This document shows, piece after piece, positions 1 through 5,508 of a stretch of 5,508 nt of DNA. Position 1 is the stretch's first letter. Each line of letters opens with the position of its first letter. The position numbers and the translations under genes are program-made. The DNA is from Nitrospira defluvii. Its GTDB lineage: Bacteria; Nitrospirota; Nitrospiria; Nitrospirales; Nitrospiraceae. The notes under the pieces are model-generated. The model made no database searches, was not told the DNA's origin, and saw nothing but the letters and a program-made list of their open reading frames with translations. Location: contig JACQHN010000262.1 in the NCBI GenBank assembly GCA_016199015.1, positions 1 to 5,508 on the forward strand. Reading direction: 5' to 3'.

Positions 1-812
1 ATCAGCACCGGGTGGCCCGTGCGATGCACCGTTGCGGCAATGGAAGACTGTAGTACGGTTAAAGCACCAGTTCGTTCTCCACTCACCGAGTACAGTTTCA
101 GCGATCCATCGTCGGCTCTCAGGAAGAGCGCACCCGCTTCCGCTTCGACCAACCGAATCGCGGCATCCAAGGCCCGTCGCAACTTCTCCTCCTCCGCCAG
201 CGAAGAATTCAACACATCGCTGACCTGTTCCATGTGCTGGATCCGCAAGATTTTTGTGGCATATTTTACGGTCAGTCGGGCATGGTCCAGCGCCACCGCC
301 AACCAAGGTTCGACTGCCGTCAGCACTGTGAGGAGTTTGCGCGCGGTCAATCGTTGGGACGATCCGGTTTGGAGCATCACCAATCCTTCCATCCTGCCGA
401 TTCGATGCAGGCGGAAGGCGTGCAGGGCACCGCTCGTGACCTGCGCCTGCTTCTCTGCTCTCGTCAGCACCTTGCGCCATTCGGCGGCGACTGAGGCATC
501 ACCGCGACCGGCCTCGGCCAAACAGGTCATGTCGCGCGTCTGCTCATCACGAACATAGATGGCGATCGCATCGACTTTCGTCAGTTGCCAGAACCATTGC
601 ACAAAGACCGCCGACACGCCGATGGGCGAGCGGCCTTCTTGTTCTGAACTGCTGACGGTATCGAGTAGTCGCTGTTGCAGGGTTCGGATCAGGCGATCTT
701 CGGATAACGGCGTCACTTTACGGGACGCGGCCTTGCGGAGTGGAACGCTCAATGCCGGTTTCGATCTCTTCTTGCGAGTCGTACGACTGATCTTCCGGCG
801 CACTGCGGCCAT
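1..812 (-). CDS. GAF-domain-like sensory/signalling protein, N-terminal part (runs off left edge)
   Basis: An open frame of 270 codons starts at the ATG at 812 and has no stop before the window edge. The start is supported by GAGGAG at 818-823, 5 nt upstream. Residues 1-32 are strongly basic (RRK, RKKR, RK clusters) and there is no signal peptide or membrane segment, so the protein looks cytoplasmic. Residues about 40-180 read as a diverged GAF-like fold, with hydrophobic strands such as DAIAIYVRDE and MEGLVMLQTG and a long helix near 155-182. A charged helical linker (about 183-212) leads into a clearer second GAF start, where LVEAEAGALFLRADDGSLKLYS (about 221-242) has the usual helix-strand-turn-strand pattern. 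GAF domains bind small ligands or act as dimerising sensors. The output domain (kinase, cyclase, phosphatase or other) lies outside the window, so the function is open. The coding frame is certain; the GAF call is by pattern only. The gene follows trpA by 210 bp on the same strand, and there is no sign that it takes part in tryptophan synthesis. Confidence 0.75.
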   Translation of the reverse strand, partial: MAAVRRKISRTTRKKRSKPALSVPLRKAASRKVTPLSEDRLIRTLQQRLLDTVSSSEQEGRSPIGVSAVFVQWFWQLTKVDAIAIYVRDEQTRDMTCLAEAGRGDASVAAEWRKVLTRAEKQAQVTSGALHAFRLHRIGRMEGLVMLQTGSSQRLTARKLLTVLTAVEPWLAVALDHARLTVKYATKILRIQHMEQVSDVLNSSLAEEEKLRRALDAAIRLVEAEAGALFLRADDGSLKLYSVSGERTGALTVLQSSIAATVHRTGHPVL

Positions 813-846
813 AGCATCTCCTCGTTGAACCGTTAATCGTTACAAA

Positions 847-866
847 GCAGCGAATCGCCCCGCTGC
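847..866 (-). other. Hairpin in the trpA to GAF-gene gap
   Basis: Read on the minus strand, GCAGCG and CGCTGC form a perfect 6 bp GC-rich stem around an 8 nt loop, followed by TTTGT. It lies about 35 nt upstream of the start codon at 812. It could be a weak intrinsic terminator for trp readthrough or a leader hairpin of the GAF gene. The U-run is too short for a firm terminator call. I found no convincing -35/-10 pair in the 813-1022 gap. Confidence 0.25.
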
Positions 867-994
867 CATGAATGCATTCCAGGTGAACACACGATAGGCT
901 GACCGGCAGTATTTTCGGAAGGAAAAAGTGATTTGGAGAAGCTGCCATGGAGGCAGACTCACGATCACCCAGGGAGAGGAACCGAGACACACTG

Positions 995-1022
995 CGGGAA
1001 GACAGACGGTCCCATCCTCCCG
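995..1022 (-). terminator. Hairpin directly after trpA, possible operon-end structure
   Basis: Immediately after the trpA stop codon, CGGGAGGA can pair with TCTTCCCG (8 pairs, one of them G-U) across a 12 nt loop on the minus strand. No U-tract follows (next bases CAGTGTGTC), so this is not a classical intrinsic terminator. It may protect the 3' end, help factor-dependent termination, or be chance. Confidence 0.25.
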
Positions 1023-1823
1023 TTAGGCAGGCTGCATTGCCGCCTTGAGGGAGCGAACAAAGGCACCCACTTCCTGAATGAGCCGGCCATCTTGTCCATG
1101 CTCTCCTACCCGACGGACAATGGCGCTGCCCACGATGACGCCGTCGGCGACGTCCGCCACCCGCGCGGCATCGTCCGGTGTGGCGACCCCAAACCCCACG
1201 GCCACAGGCGTCTTCGTATGCTTTCTGATTTTCGCGACGTTGTCACGCACCCCCGCAATGTCGTTCAGTTTAGCGCCGGTGATGCCCGTGATGGAAACAT
1301 AATAGACAAATCCGCCGGACTCCTTCGCCACGTACGCCCGCCGGGCCGCTGTGCTGGTTGGGGCGAGCAGAAAAATCAGGTGGAGGCCGGCCTCGTCCGC
1401 AGGACCACGCAGAGGTCCCGCCTCATCCGGAGGCATATCCGGAACGATCAATCCATCGATGCCGGCGTCGACGGCCTTCCGGCAAAATTCCGCTTCGCCG
1501 AAGGCATGAATATTGTTGTAATAGGCCATCAACACGATGGGAATCTGTGTGTTGGTGCGAAGATGCCGCACCGACTCCAAAATCATTCGCAGCGAGGTAC
1601 CACTTCGAAGGCCGCGTTCCGCCGCCTTCTGAATCACCGGCCCGTCGGCAATCGGATCGGAAAAAGGCACTCCCAGTTCGATGACGTCGGCTCCGGCGTG
1701 CTCCAATTCAAGCACCAATTGCTCCGTCTCTTGCAACGACGGATCACCCGCCATGATGTAGGTGATGAGCGCTTTCTCCCCCTTCGCCTTCAGCTGACTC
1801 AATGTGTGATCCAAGCGGTTCAT
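1023..1823 (-). CDS. trpA: Tryptophan synthase alpha chain
   Basis: TrpA cleaves indole-3-glycerol phosphate to indole and glyceraldehyde-3-phosphate and passes indole through a tunnel to TrpB in the cytoplasmic alpha2-beta2 complex. The 266-residue TIM-barrel protein has the family signature ELGVPFSDPIADGP, which places the two catalytic acids at Glu49 and Asp60, exactly the numbers used for the E. coli enzyme. The SITGITGA segment, GFGV and GSAIV are the phosphate-binding and barrel-end motifs. The matching numbering, and a length close to the E. coli 268, are why I start at the ATG at 1823. An in-frame ATG at 1892 would add 23 residues encoded by repeat DNA and has no ribosome site. A GGAGGA sits 13 nt upstream of 1823, rather far, and a GGAAG sits only 2 nt away, so initiation may be modest or coupled to trpB. 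The chain contains no tryptophan. It is the last trp gene, 97 bp after trpB. Confidence 0.97.
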   Translation of the reverse strand: MNRLDHTLSQLKAKGEKALITYIMAGDPSLQETEQLVLELEHAGADVIELGVPFSDPIADGPVIQKAAERGLRSGTSLRMILESVRHLRTNTQIPIVLMAYYNNIHAFGEAEFCRKAVDAGIDGLIVPDMPPDEAGPLRGPADEAGLHLIFLLAPTSTAARRAYVAKESGGFVYYVSITGITGAKLNDIAGVRDNVAKIRKHTKTPVAVGFGVATPDDAARVADVADGVIVGSAIVRRVGEHGQDGRLIQEVGAFVRSLKAAMQPA

Positions 1824-1844
1824 GTCTTCCGTCCATTCCTCCGG

Positions 1845-1865
1845 CTTGTCGTTGGTAGCTCGTGG
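1845..1865 (-). repeat. Degenerate heptamer triplet (CNACNAR)
   Basis: Three consecutive 7-mers on the minus strand, CCACGAG, CTACCAA and CGACAAG, share the pattern C-N-A-C-N-A-R. They lie in the trpB-trpA spacer, 9 bp from the TGAATNN array, with the same 7 bp period but a different unit. The match is loose, so shared origin with the neighbouring array is an inference. Confidence 0.4.
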
Positions 1866-1874
1866 TTCGCGCGT

Positions 1875-1909
1875 CAATTCAAAATTCAGCATTCAGAATT
1901 CATCATTCA
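1875..1909 (-). repeat. Five-copy heptanucleotide tandem repeat TGAATNN
   Basis: On the minus strand the spacer between trpB and trpA contains five back-to-back 7 bp units. Each begins with TGAAT, and the two variable bases are GA, TC, GC, TT and TG in order. The core is perfectly conserved while positions 6-7 vary, which sets it apart from a simple slippage tract. It is AT-rich in a GC-rich region. It is non-coding if trpA starts at 1823. It resembles in style the short heptameric tandem repeats known from cyanobacterial intergenic DNA, but I cannot say it is the same family. Confidence 0.85.
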
Positions 1910-1920
1910 GCACTTCACCG

Positions 1921-3111
1921 CTACAGCGTCACGCCTTTCATCCTGGCGACCTGCTGCACGTCCTTATCCCCGCGCCCCGATAAATTTACGATGAGGACCT
2001 GACTCTTTTTCATTGTTGGGGCAGATCGCATGACCTCGGCGATGGCGTGAGCACTCTCTAGCGCCGGCATAATCCCCTCTTCCCGCGCGAGCAGATCGAA
2101 CGCCGCCAATGCCTCATCGTCCGTCACGGACGTATATTGGGCACGATTCGTTTCCTTATGGAAGCTGTGTTCTGGCCCCACCGCCGCATAGTCCAAGCCA
2201 GCCGATACGGAATGGGTGAGATTCACCTGGCCATTGTCGTCTTGGAGCAGATAGGTCATCGTGCCCTGGAGTACACCGGGACGGCCACCCGCAAATCGAG
2301 CCGCATGTTTACCGCTCTCGATGCCGAGGCCTCCCGCTTCTACGCCGACCAGCTTGACCTTCTTATCGGGGACGAAGGCGTGGAACAGTCCTATGGCATT
2401 GCTCCCGCCGCCGACGCAGGCGACGAGACCATCTGGAAGGCGGCCTTCCGCGGCCAGAATCTGCTTGCGGGCTTCCCGCCCGATCACGGATTGAAAATCC
2501 CTGATCATCATCGGATAGGGATGCGCACCGAGCACGGATCCCAGCACGTAATGGGTCGTCCGCACATTGGTGGTCCAATCACGCATGGCCTCGCTGATGG
2601 CATCCTTGAGGGTGCGGCTGCCGGCATCGACTCCCGTGACCGTCGCGCCAAGAAGCCGCATCCGAAAGACGTTTAACGCCTGCCGCTGCATATCTTCCGT
2701 GCCCATGTAAATTTCGCATTCAAGACCGAACATGGCGGCCACGGTCGCTGTCGCCACGCCATGCTGACCCGCGCCCGTCTCAGCGATGAGACGAGGCTTC
2801 TTCATACGTTTCGCAAGGAGTGCCTGCCCGATGGCATTGTTGATCTTGTGGGCGCCGGTATGACAGAGGTCTTCGCGCTTGAGATAGATCTTCGCCCCAC
2901 CGAGGCGTTTCGTCAGCCGCTCAGCAAAGTAAAGCGGCGTCGGACGCCCGACATAGTCTTTTAGGTAGTGCTTGAGTTCGGCTTGAAATCGCTTGTCCCG
3001 ACGTGTGCGTTGATAGACCTCTTCCAATTCAAGCAAGGCCGGCATCAGGGTTTCGGGCACATACCGACCACCGTAGGGTCCGAACCGCCCATGTCGATCT
3101 GGTATCGCCAT
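1921..3111 (-). CDS. trpB: Tryptophan synthase beta chain
   Basis: TrpB is the PLP enzyme that condenses indole from TrpA with L-serine to make L-tryptophan. From the ATG at 3111 it has 396 residues (E. coli 397). The PLP lysine is Lys89 in AHKINN. Glu111 in ETGAGQHG is the catalytic acid, GGGSN at 234-238 holds the PLP phosphate, Asp307 lies in [11 protein letters not shown], Glu352 in ALESAHA, and Ser378 of NLSGRGDKD contacts the pyridine nitrogen. The sequence is the ordinary TrpB1 type that partners TrpA, not the stand-alone TrpB2 type. Two in-frame ATGs are possible, at 3117 and 3111. AAGGA at 3118-3122 touches the first and is 6 nt from the second, so I prefer 3111. The only tryptophan is in RDWTTN. 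The gene lies 47 bp after trpF, so it is less tightly coupled than the upstream genes, and it may have its own promoter. Confidence 0.97.
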   Translation of the reverse strand: MAIPDRHGRFGPYGGRYVPETLMPALLELEEVYQRTRRDKRFQAELKHYLKDYVGRPTPLYFAERLTKRLGGAKIYLKREDLCHTGAHKINNAIGQALLAKRMKKPRLIAETGAGQHGVATATVAAMFGLECEIYMGTEDMQRQALNVFRMRLLGATVTGVDAGSRTLKDAISEAMRDWTTNVRTTHYVLGSVLGAHPYPMMIRDFQSVIGREARKQILAAEGRLPDGLVACVGGGSNAIGLFHAFVPDKKVKLVGVEAGGLGIESGKHAARFAGGRPGVLQGTMTYLLQDDNGQVNLTHSVSAGLDYAAVGPEHSFHKETNRAQYTSVTDDEALAAFDLLAREEGIMPALESAHAIAEVMRSAPTMKKSQVLIVNLSGRGDKDVQQVARMKGVTL

Positions 3112-3117
3112 ATCCAT

Positions 3118-3122
3118 TCCTT
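3118..3122 (-). promoter_or_regulatory. Ribosome binding site deciding the trpB start
   Basis: On the minus strand AAGGA lies directly against the upstream ATG (3117) and 6 nt before the second in-frame ATG (3111). Normal spacing favours 3111 as the true start and leaves the 3117 codon within the spacer between site and start. Confidence 0.6.
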
Positions 3123-3158
3123 CAGCTGATCGTAAGAATAAAAGTATAAAACGCTGAA
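3121..3158 (-). other. Inverted repeat filling the trpF-trpB spacer
   Basis: TTCAGC (minus strand 3158-3153) directly follows the trpF stop codon and is repeated in inverted form as GCTGAA (3126-3121), which runs into the trpB ribosome site. The 6 bp arms enclose an AT-rich 26 nt interval. As RNA it would be a weak hairpin touching the ribosome site. As DNA it could be an operator-like element. Chance is possible. Confidence 0.3.
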
Positions 3159-3172
3159 CTAGGATGAAACAA
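3143..3172 (-). promoter_or_regulatory. Possible internal sigma70-type promoter upstream of trpB
   Basis: On the minus strand TATACT (3148-3143) matches five of six -10 consensus bases. It is preceded after 18 bp by TTGTTT (3172-3167), a three of six match to the -35 box that overlaps the end of trpF. Transcripts would start about 25 nt before the trpB start codon, leaving room for the ribosome site. The AT-rich patch stands out in a GC-rich operon. Internal promoters before distal trp genes are known in other bacteria; here it is a prediction only. Confidence 0.35.
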
Positions 3173-3791
3173 GCCTGACAGCCTGCACGAAGGCCCGAAC
3201 CTTGCCGTGATCTTTCCTGCCCGGACTTGCTTCGACGCCGCTGCTGACATCCACCCCGTACGGACGGACCTGCTGAATCGCTTGTGACACGTTTTCCGGC
3301 GTGAGTCCCCCGGCCAGCAGAATGGTAGCGGCTGATGCCGCTTCAGCGGCCAGCGACCAATCGGCGACCTGGCCCGTGCCTCCATAGGCATCGGGCGAAA
3401 AGGCGTCCACCAGAAAACCTCTCACACCGGCCCGGCCTTGAAACTCGGCCAAGGCCAAGAACGATCGACGATCCTTGAGGCGAATCGCCTTCAGCACCGG
3501 CCGCCCTAGCGCCTCGCAATAGGCTGCGGTTTCATCGCCGTGAAGTTGCGCCAATACCAAACCGCAGCTGTCCATCAAGTCGCGGACCACCTTGGCCTCT
3601 TCATTGACGAACACACCCACCGGTAACACGAACGGCGGGAGTGTCTTTACGATCGCCCTCACAACGGCCGCCTCCGCACAGCGCGGGCTCTTCTTATGGA
3701 AGACAAATCCGACCGCATCGGCGCCGGCTTCGACCGCCACCGCGGCATCCTCGGCATTCGTGATCCCGCAGATTTTGACCTTGACCGCCAT
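3159..3791 (-). CDS. trpF: Phosphoribosylanthranilate isomerase
   Basis: TrpF performs the Amadori rearrangement of N-(5'-phosphoribosyl)anthranilate to CdRP, the step between TrpD and TrpC. The 210-residue TIM-barrel starts [11 protein letters not shown] with the catalytic cysteine at Cys8. The catalytic aspartate is Asp129 in [32 protein letters not shown] and [19 protein letters not shown] are the standard motifs, the last two forming the phosphate site. The enzyme is monofunctional and separate from trpC, unlike the fused enteric protein. I start at the ATG at 3791 because it gives the conserved N-terminus. A longer in-frame reading to 3923 would cover the end of the lipoprotein gene with no family similarity. 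The ribosome site AGGA overlaps the TAG stop of that gene (the stop ends 5 bp before the trpF start), so translation of the two is probably coupled. It has one tryptophan (VADWSL). Confidence 0.96.
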   Translation of the reverse strand: MAVKVKICGITNAEDAAVAVEAGADAVGFVFHKKSPRCAEAAVVRAIVKTLPPFVLPVGVFVNEEAKVVRDLMDSCGLVLAQLHGDETAAYCEALGRPVLKAIRLKDRRSFLALAEFQGRAGVRGFLVDAFSPDAYGGTGQVADWSLAAEAASAATILLAGGLTPENVSQAIQQVRPYGVDVSSGVEASPGRKDHGKVRAFVQAVRLVSS

Positions 3792-3796
3792 GGTTC

Positions 3797-4111
3797 CTAG
3801 CACTTCGCCTTGCTGGATTCCAAACCATAGAAGCCGCGATAGGACCATTGGCAGGCTACGCCCTTCGGGTCGAATTGCAGACCGATGATCTCCGTCTTTC
3901 CGCCGTCGAGCATGATATTCCATTCACAGAGTTCGCCGCCTTCTTTGAACGTATGACACCTCAGCGGTATTCCCATCTCTCGAACGCGGCTATCCTTCGT
4001 CGTCCCTATCCAGCCGTCCCATCTCGACGAATGCACCGCTGAATCGGAAATGGCGCAACCGGCAAGTACCAGCAATCCCATCGCTACGGACAAGCAGCCC
4101 AGACGTGTCAT
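3797..4111 (-). CDS. Small predicted lipoprotein embedded in the trp operon
   Basis: This 104-residue protein has a type II signal peptide. A short start with one Arg is followed by a hydrophobic stretch (about 4-18) and the lipobox LAGC, which makes Cys19 the probable lipidated residue. The mature part of about 86 residues has a W-x-G near 34-36, a G-x-P at 47-49, GGE..CEW near 58-64 and GVACQW at 84-89. That W-G/G-P/G-x-W layout recalls small BamE/SmpA-like envelope lipoproteins, but I do not recognise a defined family. Mature cysteines 52, 62, 87 and 104 could form two disulfides. Four tryptophans (31, 34, 64, 89) contrast sharply with the neighbouring enzymes. The ATG overlaps the trpC stop as ATGA, with AAGGAGG 4 nt upstream, and its own stop overlaps the trpF ribosome site. 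It is therefore co-transcribed and co-translated with the operon. No enzymatic role in tryptophan synthesis is expected. Confidence 0.85.
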   Translation of the reverse strand: MTRLGCLSVAMGLLVLAGCAISDSAVHSSRWDGWIGTTKDSRVREMGIPLRCHTFKEGGELCEWNIMLDGGKTEIIGLQFDPKGVACQWSYRGFYGLESSKAKC

Positions 4112-4932
4112 GCCCCCTCCTTCTTGCTGTCGTCGCCCAACAGTTCACAAATCTTCGCCCCGATATCCTGGGCTCTGATCAACGACTCTCCGATCAACAT
4201 CGCGTGGACCCCGGCCTCAACCAGCCGCACGACATCGTCCCGCTTGTGAATGCCGCTCTCGCTCACGATCAGCTTGTCGCCGGGAATGCGTTTCGCCAGT
4301 CGAAAAGTGACCGCGAGATCCGTCGAGAACGTCTTGAGGTCCCGATTGTTGATGCCGATCATCCGTACATCGGGCAACCATTCCAGCACGATATCCAACT
4401 CACGCTCGTGATGCGTCTCCACCAGCACGTCGAGCGACAATTCCTTGGCTAAGGCCGCGAAGTCGATCAGTTGCCGTCTTTCCAAACCAGCCACGATCAA
4501 CAACACGGCATCGGCGCCATAGGCGCGCGCCTCGTAGAATTGAATGTCTGCGACCATGAATTCTTTATTCAGCGCCGGCAGCCCCACCTTCCCTTTGACG
4601 TCGGCCAGGTAGTCCAGACTCCCCTGAAAAAAATCCTTATCCGTCAGCACCGAGACAGCCGCAGCACCATGCGCCCGGTACCCTTCCGCGATGGTCACCG
4701 GTTCGAACCGTTGCGCAAATTCAGGCCGCAGGAGCCCCAGGCTGGGTGAGGCTTTCTTCACTTCAGCGATGAGGGCCGGTTTCGTTGCCGTGCGCCGCGC
4801 ATCGAGGGCCACGGCAAACCCCATCGTCGGCCCAGCATCCCGGATTTTGTTCTTCAGATTTGCGAGATACCCGCGGCTGTTCTTGTGTCGGAGTTCGGCT
4901 TTTTTATGTTCGAGGATTTGATCCAGAATCAC
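4108..4932 (-). CDS. trpC: Indole-3-glycerol phosphate synthase
   Basis: TrpC decarboxylates and cyclises CdRP to indole-3-glycerol phosphate, the substrate of TrpA. The 274-residue TIM-barrel protein starts MILDQILEHKKAEL, a typical N-terminal helix. Catalytic and substrate residues are visible: Glu57 and Lys59 in AEVKKASPS, Lys123 in LNKEF, Glu172 in LVETH, Asn195 in GINNRDL, and Glu225-Ser226 in VSESGI. The usual LRKDF motif reads LNKEF here, a mild variation that keeps the catalytic lysine. The start is a GTG at 4932, 7 bp after the trpD stop. The nearest purine-rich site (AAAAAAGG) is about 12 nt away, so initiation probably relies on ribosomes arriving from trpD. No other start codon in frame lies between the two genes. 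The 3' end overlaps the lipoprotein start by 4 bp. It has one tryptophan. Confidence 0.96.
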   Translation of the reverse strand: MILDQILEHKKAELRHKNSRGYLANLKNKIRDAGPTMGFAVALDARRTATKPALIAEVKKASPSLGLLRPEFAQRFEPVTIAEGYRAHGAAAVSVLTDKDFFQGSLDYLADVKGKVGLPALNKEFMVADIQFYEARAYGADAVLLIVAGLERRQLIDFAALAKELSLDVLVETHHERELDIVLEWLPDVRMIGINNRDLKTFSTDLAVTFRLAKRIPGDKLIVSESGIHKRDDVVRLVEAGVHAMLIGESLIRAQDIGAKICELLGDDSKKEGA

Positions 4933-4939
4933 GATGACG

Positions 4940-5508
4940 CTATGCCTTTTTTGTAAAGTCGATGAGTCTGTCCAGTTTCTCCATCGCTGCCCCTACCTCG
5001 ATCGTCCGTTGGGCCAATTGATACCCTTCCTGGAGGGTCTTCGCCTTGCGCCCGGCCACCAACGCCGGCGCCGCGTTCAGGCAAACGATGTCGCGCTTCG
5101 GCCCCTTCCGCCCCCGGAGAATGTCACGAGTAATCGCCGCATTCTCCGCCGCACTGCCGCCGACGAGCTCCTTCGGATTGACCCGATGGAGACCAAACTC
5201 CGACGGATCGATAAGATAGCTCGAGACAACCCCGGCTTTGCCCTCTGAAATCCTGGTCCGATCCGTCAACGTGATCTCGTCCAACCCATCCATGCCGTGG
5301 ACGACGAAGCAATGTTGCGTGCCCAGGTGCACCAAGACTTTGGCCAACAGCTCCGTCAGCCCGGCATCGAACACGCCCACAATTTGTAAGCGAGCCCCCG
5401 CTGGATTTGTCAGCGGCCCGAGAATATTCAACAAGGTGCGAATCCCCAGCTCCTGCCTGGGCGCAGCGCAATGTTTCATGGCGCTGTGGTAGAGCGGCGC
5501 GAAGAGAA
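4940..5508 (-). CDS. trpD: Anthranilate phosphoribosyltransferase, C-terminal part (runs off right edge)
   Basis: TrpD transfers phosphoribose from PRPP to anthranilate, the first committed step after anthranilate synthase. The window holds the last 188 residues, a bit more than half of a usual chain of about 340. The frame is open past the internal Met at 5479: the upstream codons read LFAPLYHSA before MKHCAAPRQELGIRT, which is the family's FAP...H.AMKH..R.ELG.RT block, followed by NILGPLTNPA. The Arg of RQELG contacts anthranilate in known structures. GMDGLDEIT contains the Asp-Glu pair that binds metal and PRPP. VGGSAAENA and the C-terminal helices are also typical. The glycine-rich PRPP loop and the KHGN motif lie outside the window. 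The gene has no frameshift and no tryptophan in the visible part. It is followed 7 bp later by trpC. It could be fused to trpG at its N-terminus, which cannot be judged here. Confidence 0.95.
   Translation of the reverse strand, partial: LFAPLYHSAMKHCAAPRQELGIRTLLNILGPLTNPAGARLQIVGVFDAGLTELLAKVLVHLGTQHCFVVHGMDGLDEITLTDRTRISEGKAGVVSSYLIDPSEFGLHRVNPKELVGGSAAENAAITRDILRGRKGPKRDIVCLNAAPALVAGRKAKTLQEGYQLAQRTIEVGAAMEKLDRLIDFTKKA

Noticed and set aside
19..558. Plus-strand open frame of 179 codons opposite the GAF gene
   Set aside because: The minus-strand frame is open for the full 812 bp, has a good ribosome site and gives a plausible globular protein. The plus-strand product is low-complexity Ser/Ala/Arg text.
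870..879. Perfect 10 bp palindrome GAATGCATTC
   Set aside because: Single short palindrome with no partner site or promoter context; compatible with chance.
930..958. Small CTGCC/GGCAG hairpin with a later T-run near 917-921 as a trp terminator
   Set aside because: The stem is only 5 bp and the T-run starts well downstream of it, so the geometry of an intrinsic terminator is not met.
718..990. Minus-strand 90-codon frame across the trpA-GAF gap
   Set aside because: It overlaps the start of the GAF gene in another frame, lacks a good ribosome site and has no motif. Its C-terminal part is out-of-frame GAF gene sequence.
933..1994. Plus-strand open frame of 353 codons opposite trpA
   Set aside because: It lies antisense to a certain trpA gene, its composition is rich in Arg/His as expected for an antisense shadow in GC-rich DNA, and it has no recognisable motif.
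2137..2676. Plus-strand open frame of 179 codons opposite trpB
   Set aside because: Antisense shadow of the highly conserved trpB coding sequence with no family features.
3792..3923. N-terminal extension of trpF to an upstream ATG
   Set aside because: The extra 44 residues lie over the lipoprotein coding sequence in another frame and precede the conserved KICGIT start of TrpF, which normally stands within the first ten residues.
4940..5479. A short complete trpD starting at the Met at 5479
   Set aside because: Family motif residues (LFAPLYHSA) continue upstream of this Met in frame to the window edge, so it is an internal Met of a truncated view, not a start.

Overview
The window carries the distal part of a tryptophan biosynthesis operon on the minus strand, read from right to left: trpD (C-terminal part only, cut by the right edge), trpC, a small predicted lipoprotein gene, trpF, trpB and trpA. 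After a gap of about 210 bp comes the 5' part of a GAF-domain-like protein gene on the same strand, cut by the left edge. No convincing plus-strand gene, tRNA, rRNA, CRISPR array or insertion sequence was seen.

The enzymes cover the steps from anthranilate to tryptophan. TrpD makes phosphoribosyl-anthranilate, TrpF isomerises it to CdRP, TrpC closes the indole ring, and TrpA and TrpB convert indole-glycerol phosphate and serine to tryptophan. Every signature catalytic residue I looked for in TrpC, TrpF, TrpB and TrpA is present. Anthranilate synthase (trpE/trpG) and any leader or attenuator would lie beyond the right edge.

The operon is tight at its upstream end: a 7 bp gap between trpD and trpC, a 4 bp ATGA overlap between trpC and the lipoprotein gene, and a 5 bp gap before trpF. 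It is loose downstream, with about 47 bp before trpB and 97 bp before trpA. The two loose spacers hold the most unusual DNA. The trpF-trpB spacer is AT-rich, has a possible internal promoter and has an inverted repeat. The trpB-trpA spacer contains five exact-phase heptamers of the form TGAATNN, next to three degenerate heptamers of the form CNACNAR.

The least expected gene is the 104-residue lipoprotein between trpC and trpF. It is translationally interlocked with both neighbours and rich in tryptophan (4 of 104), while the Trp enzymes around it have only 3 tryptophans in about 1,330 residues.

The organism is a GC-rich bacterium. The lipobox protein and the monofunctional, separate trpC and trpF in the order D-C-F-B-A fit a Gram-negative outside the enteric group, where trpC and trpF are fused. 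The style of the genes and of the heptamer spacer reminds me of Nitrospirota, but that is a low-confidence impression and not something the sequence proves.
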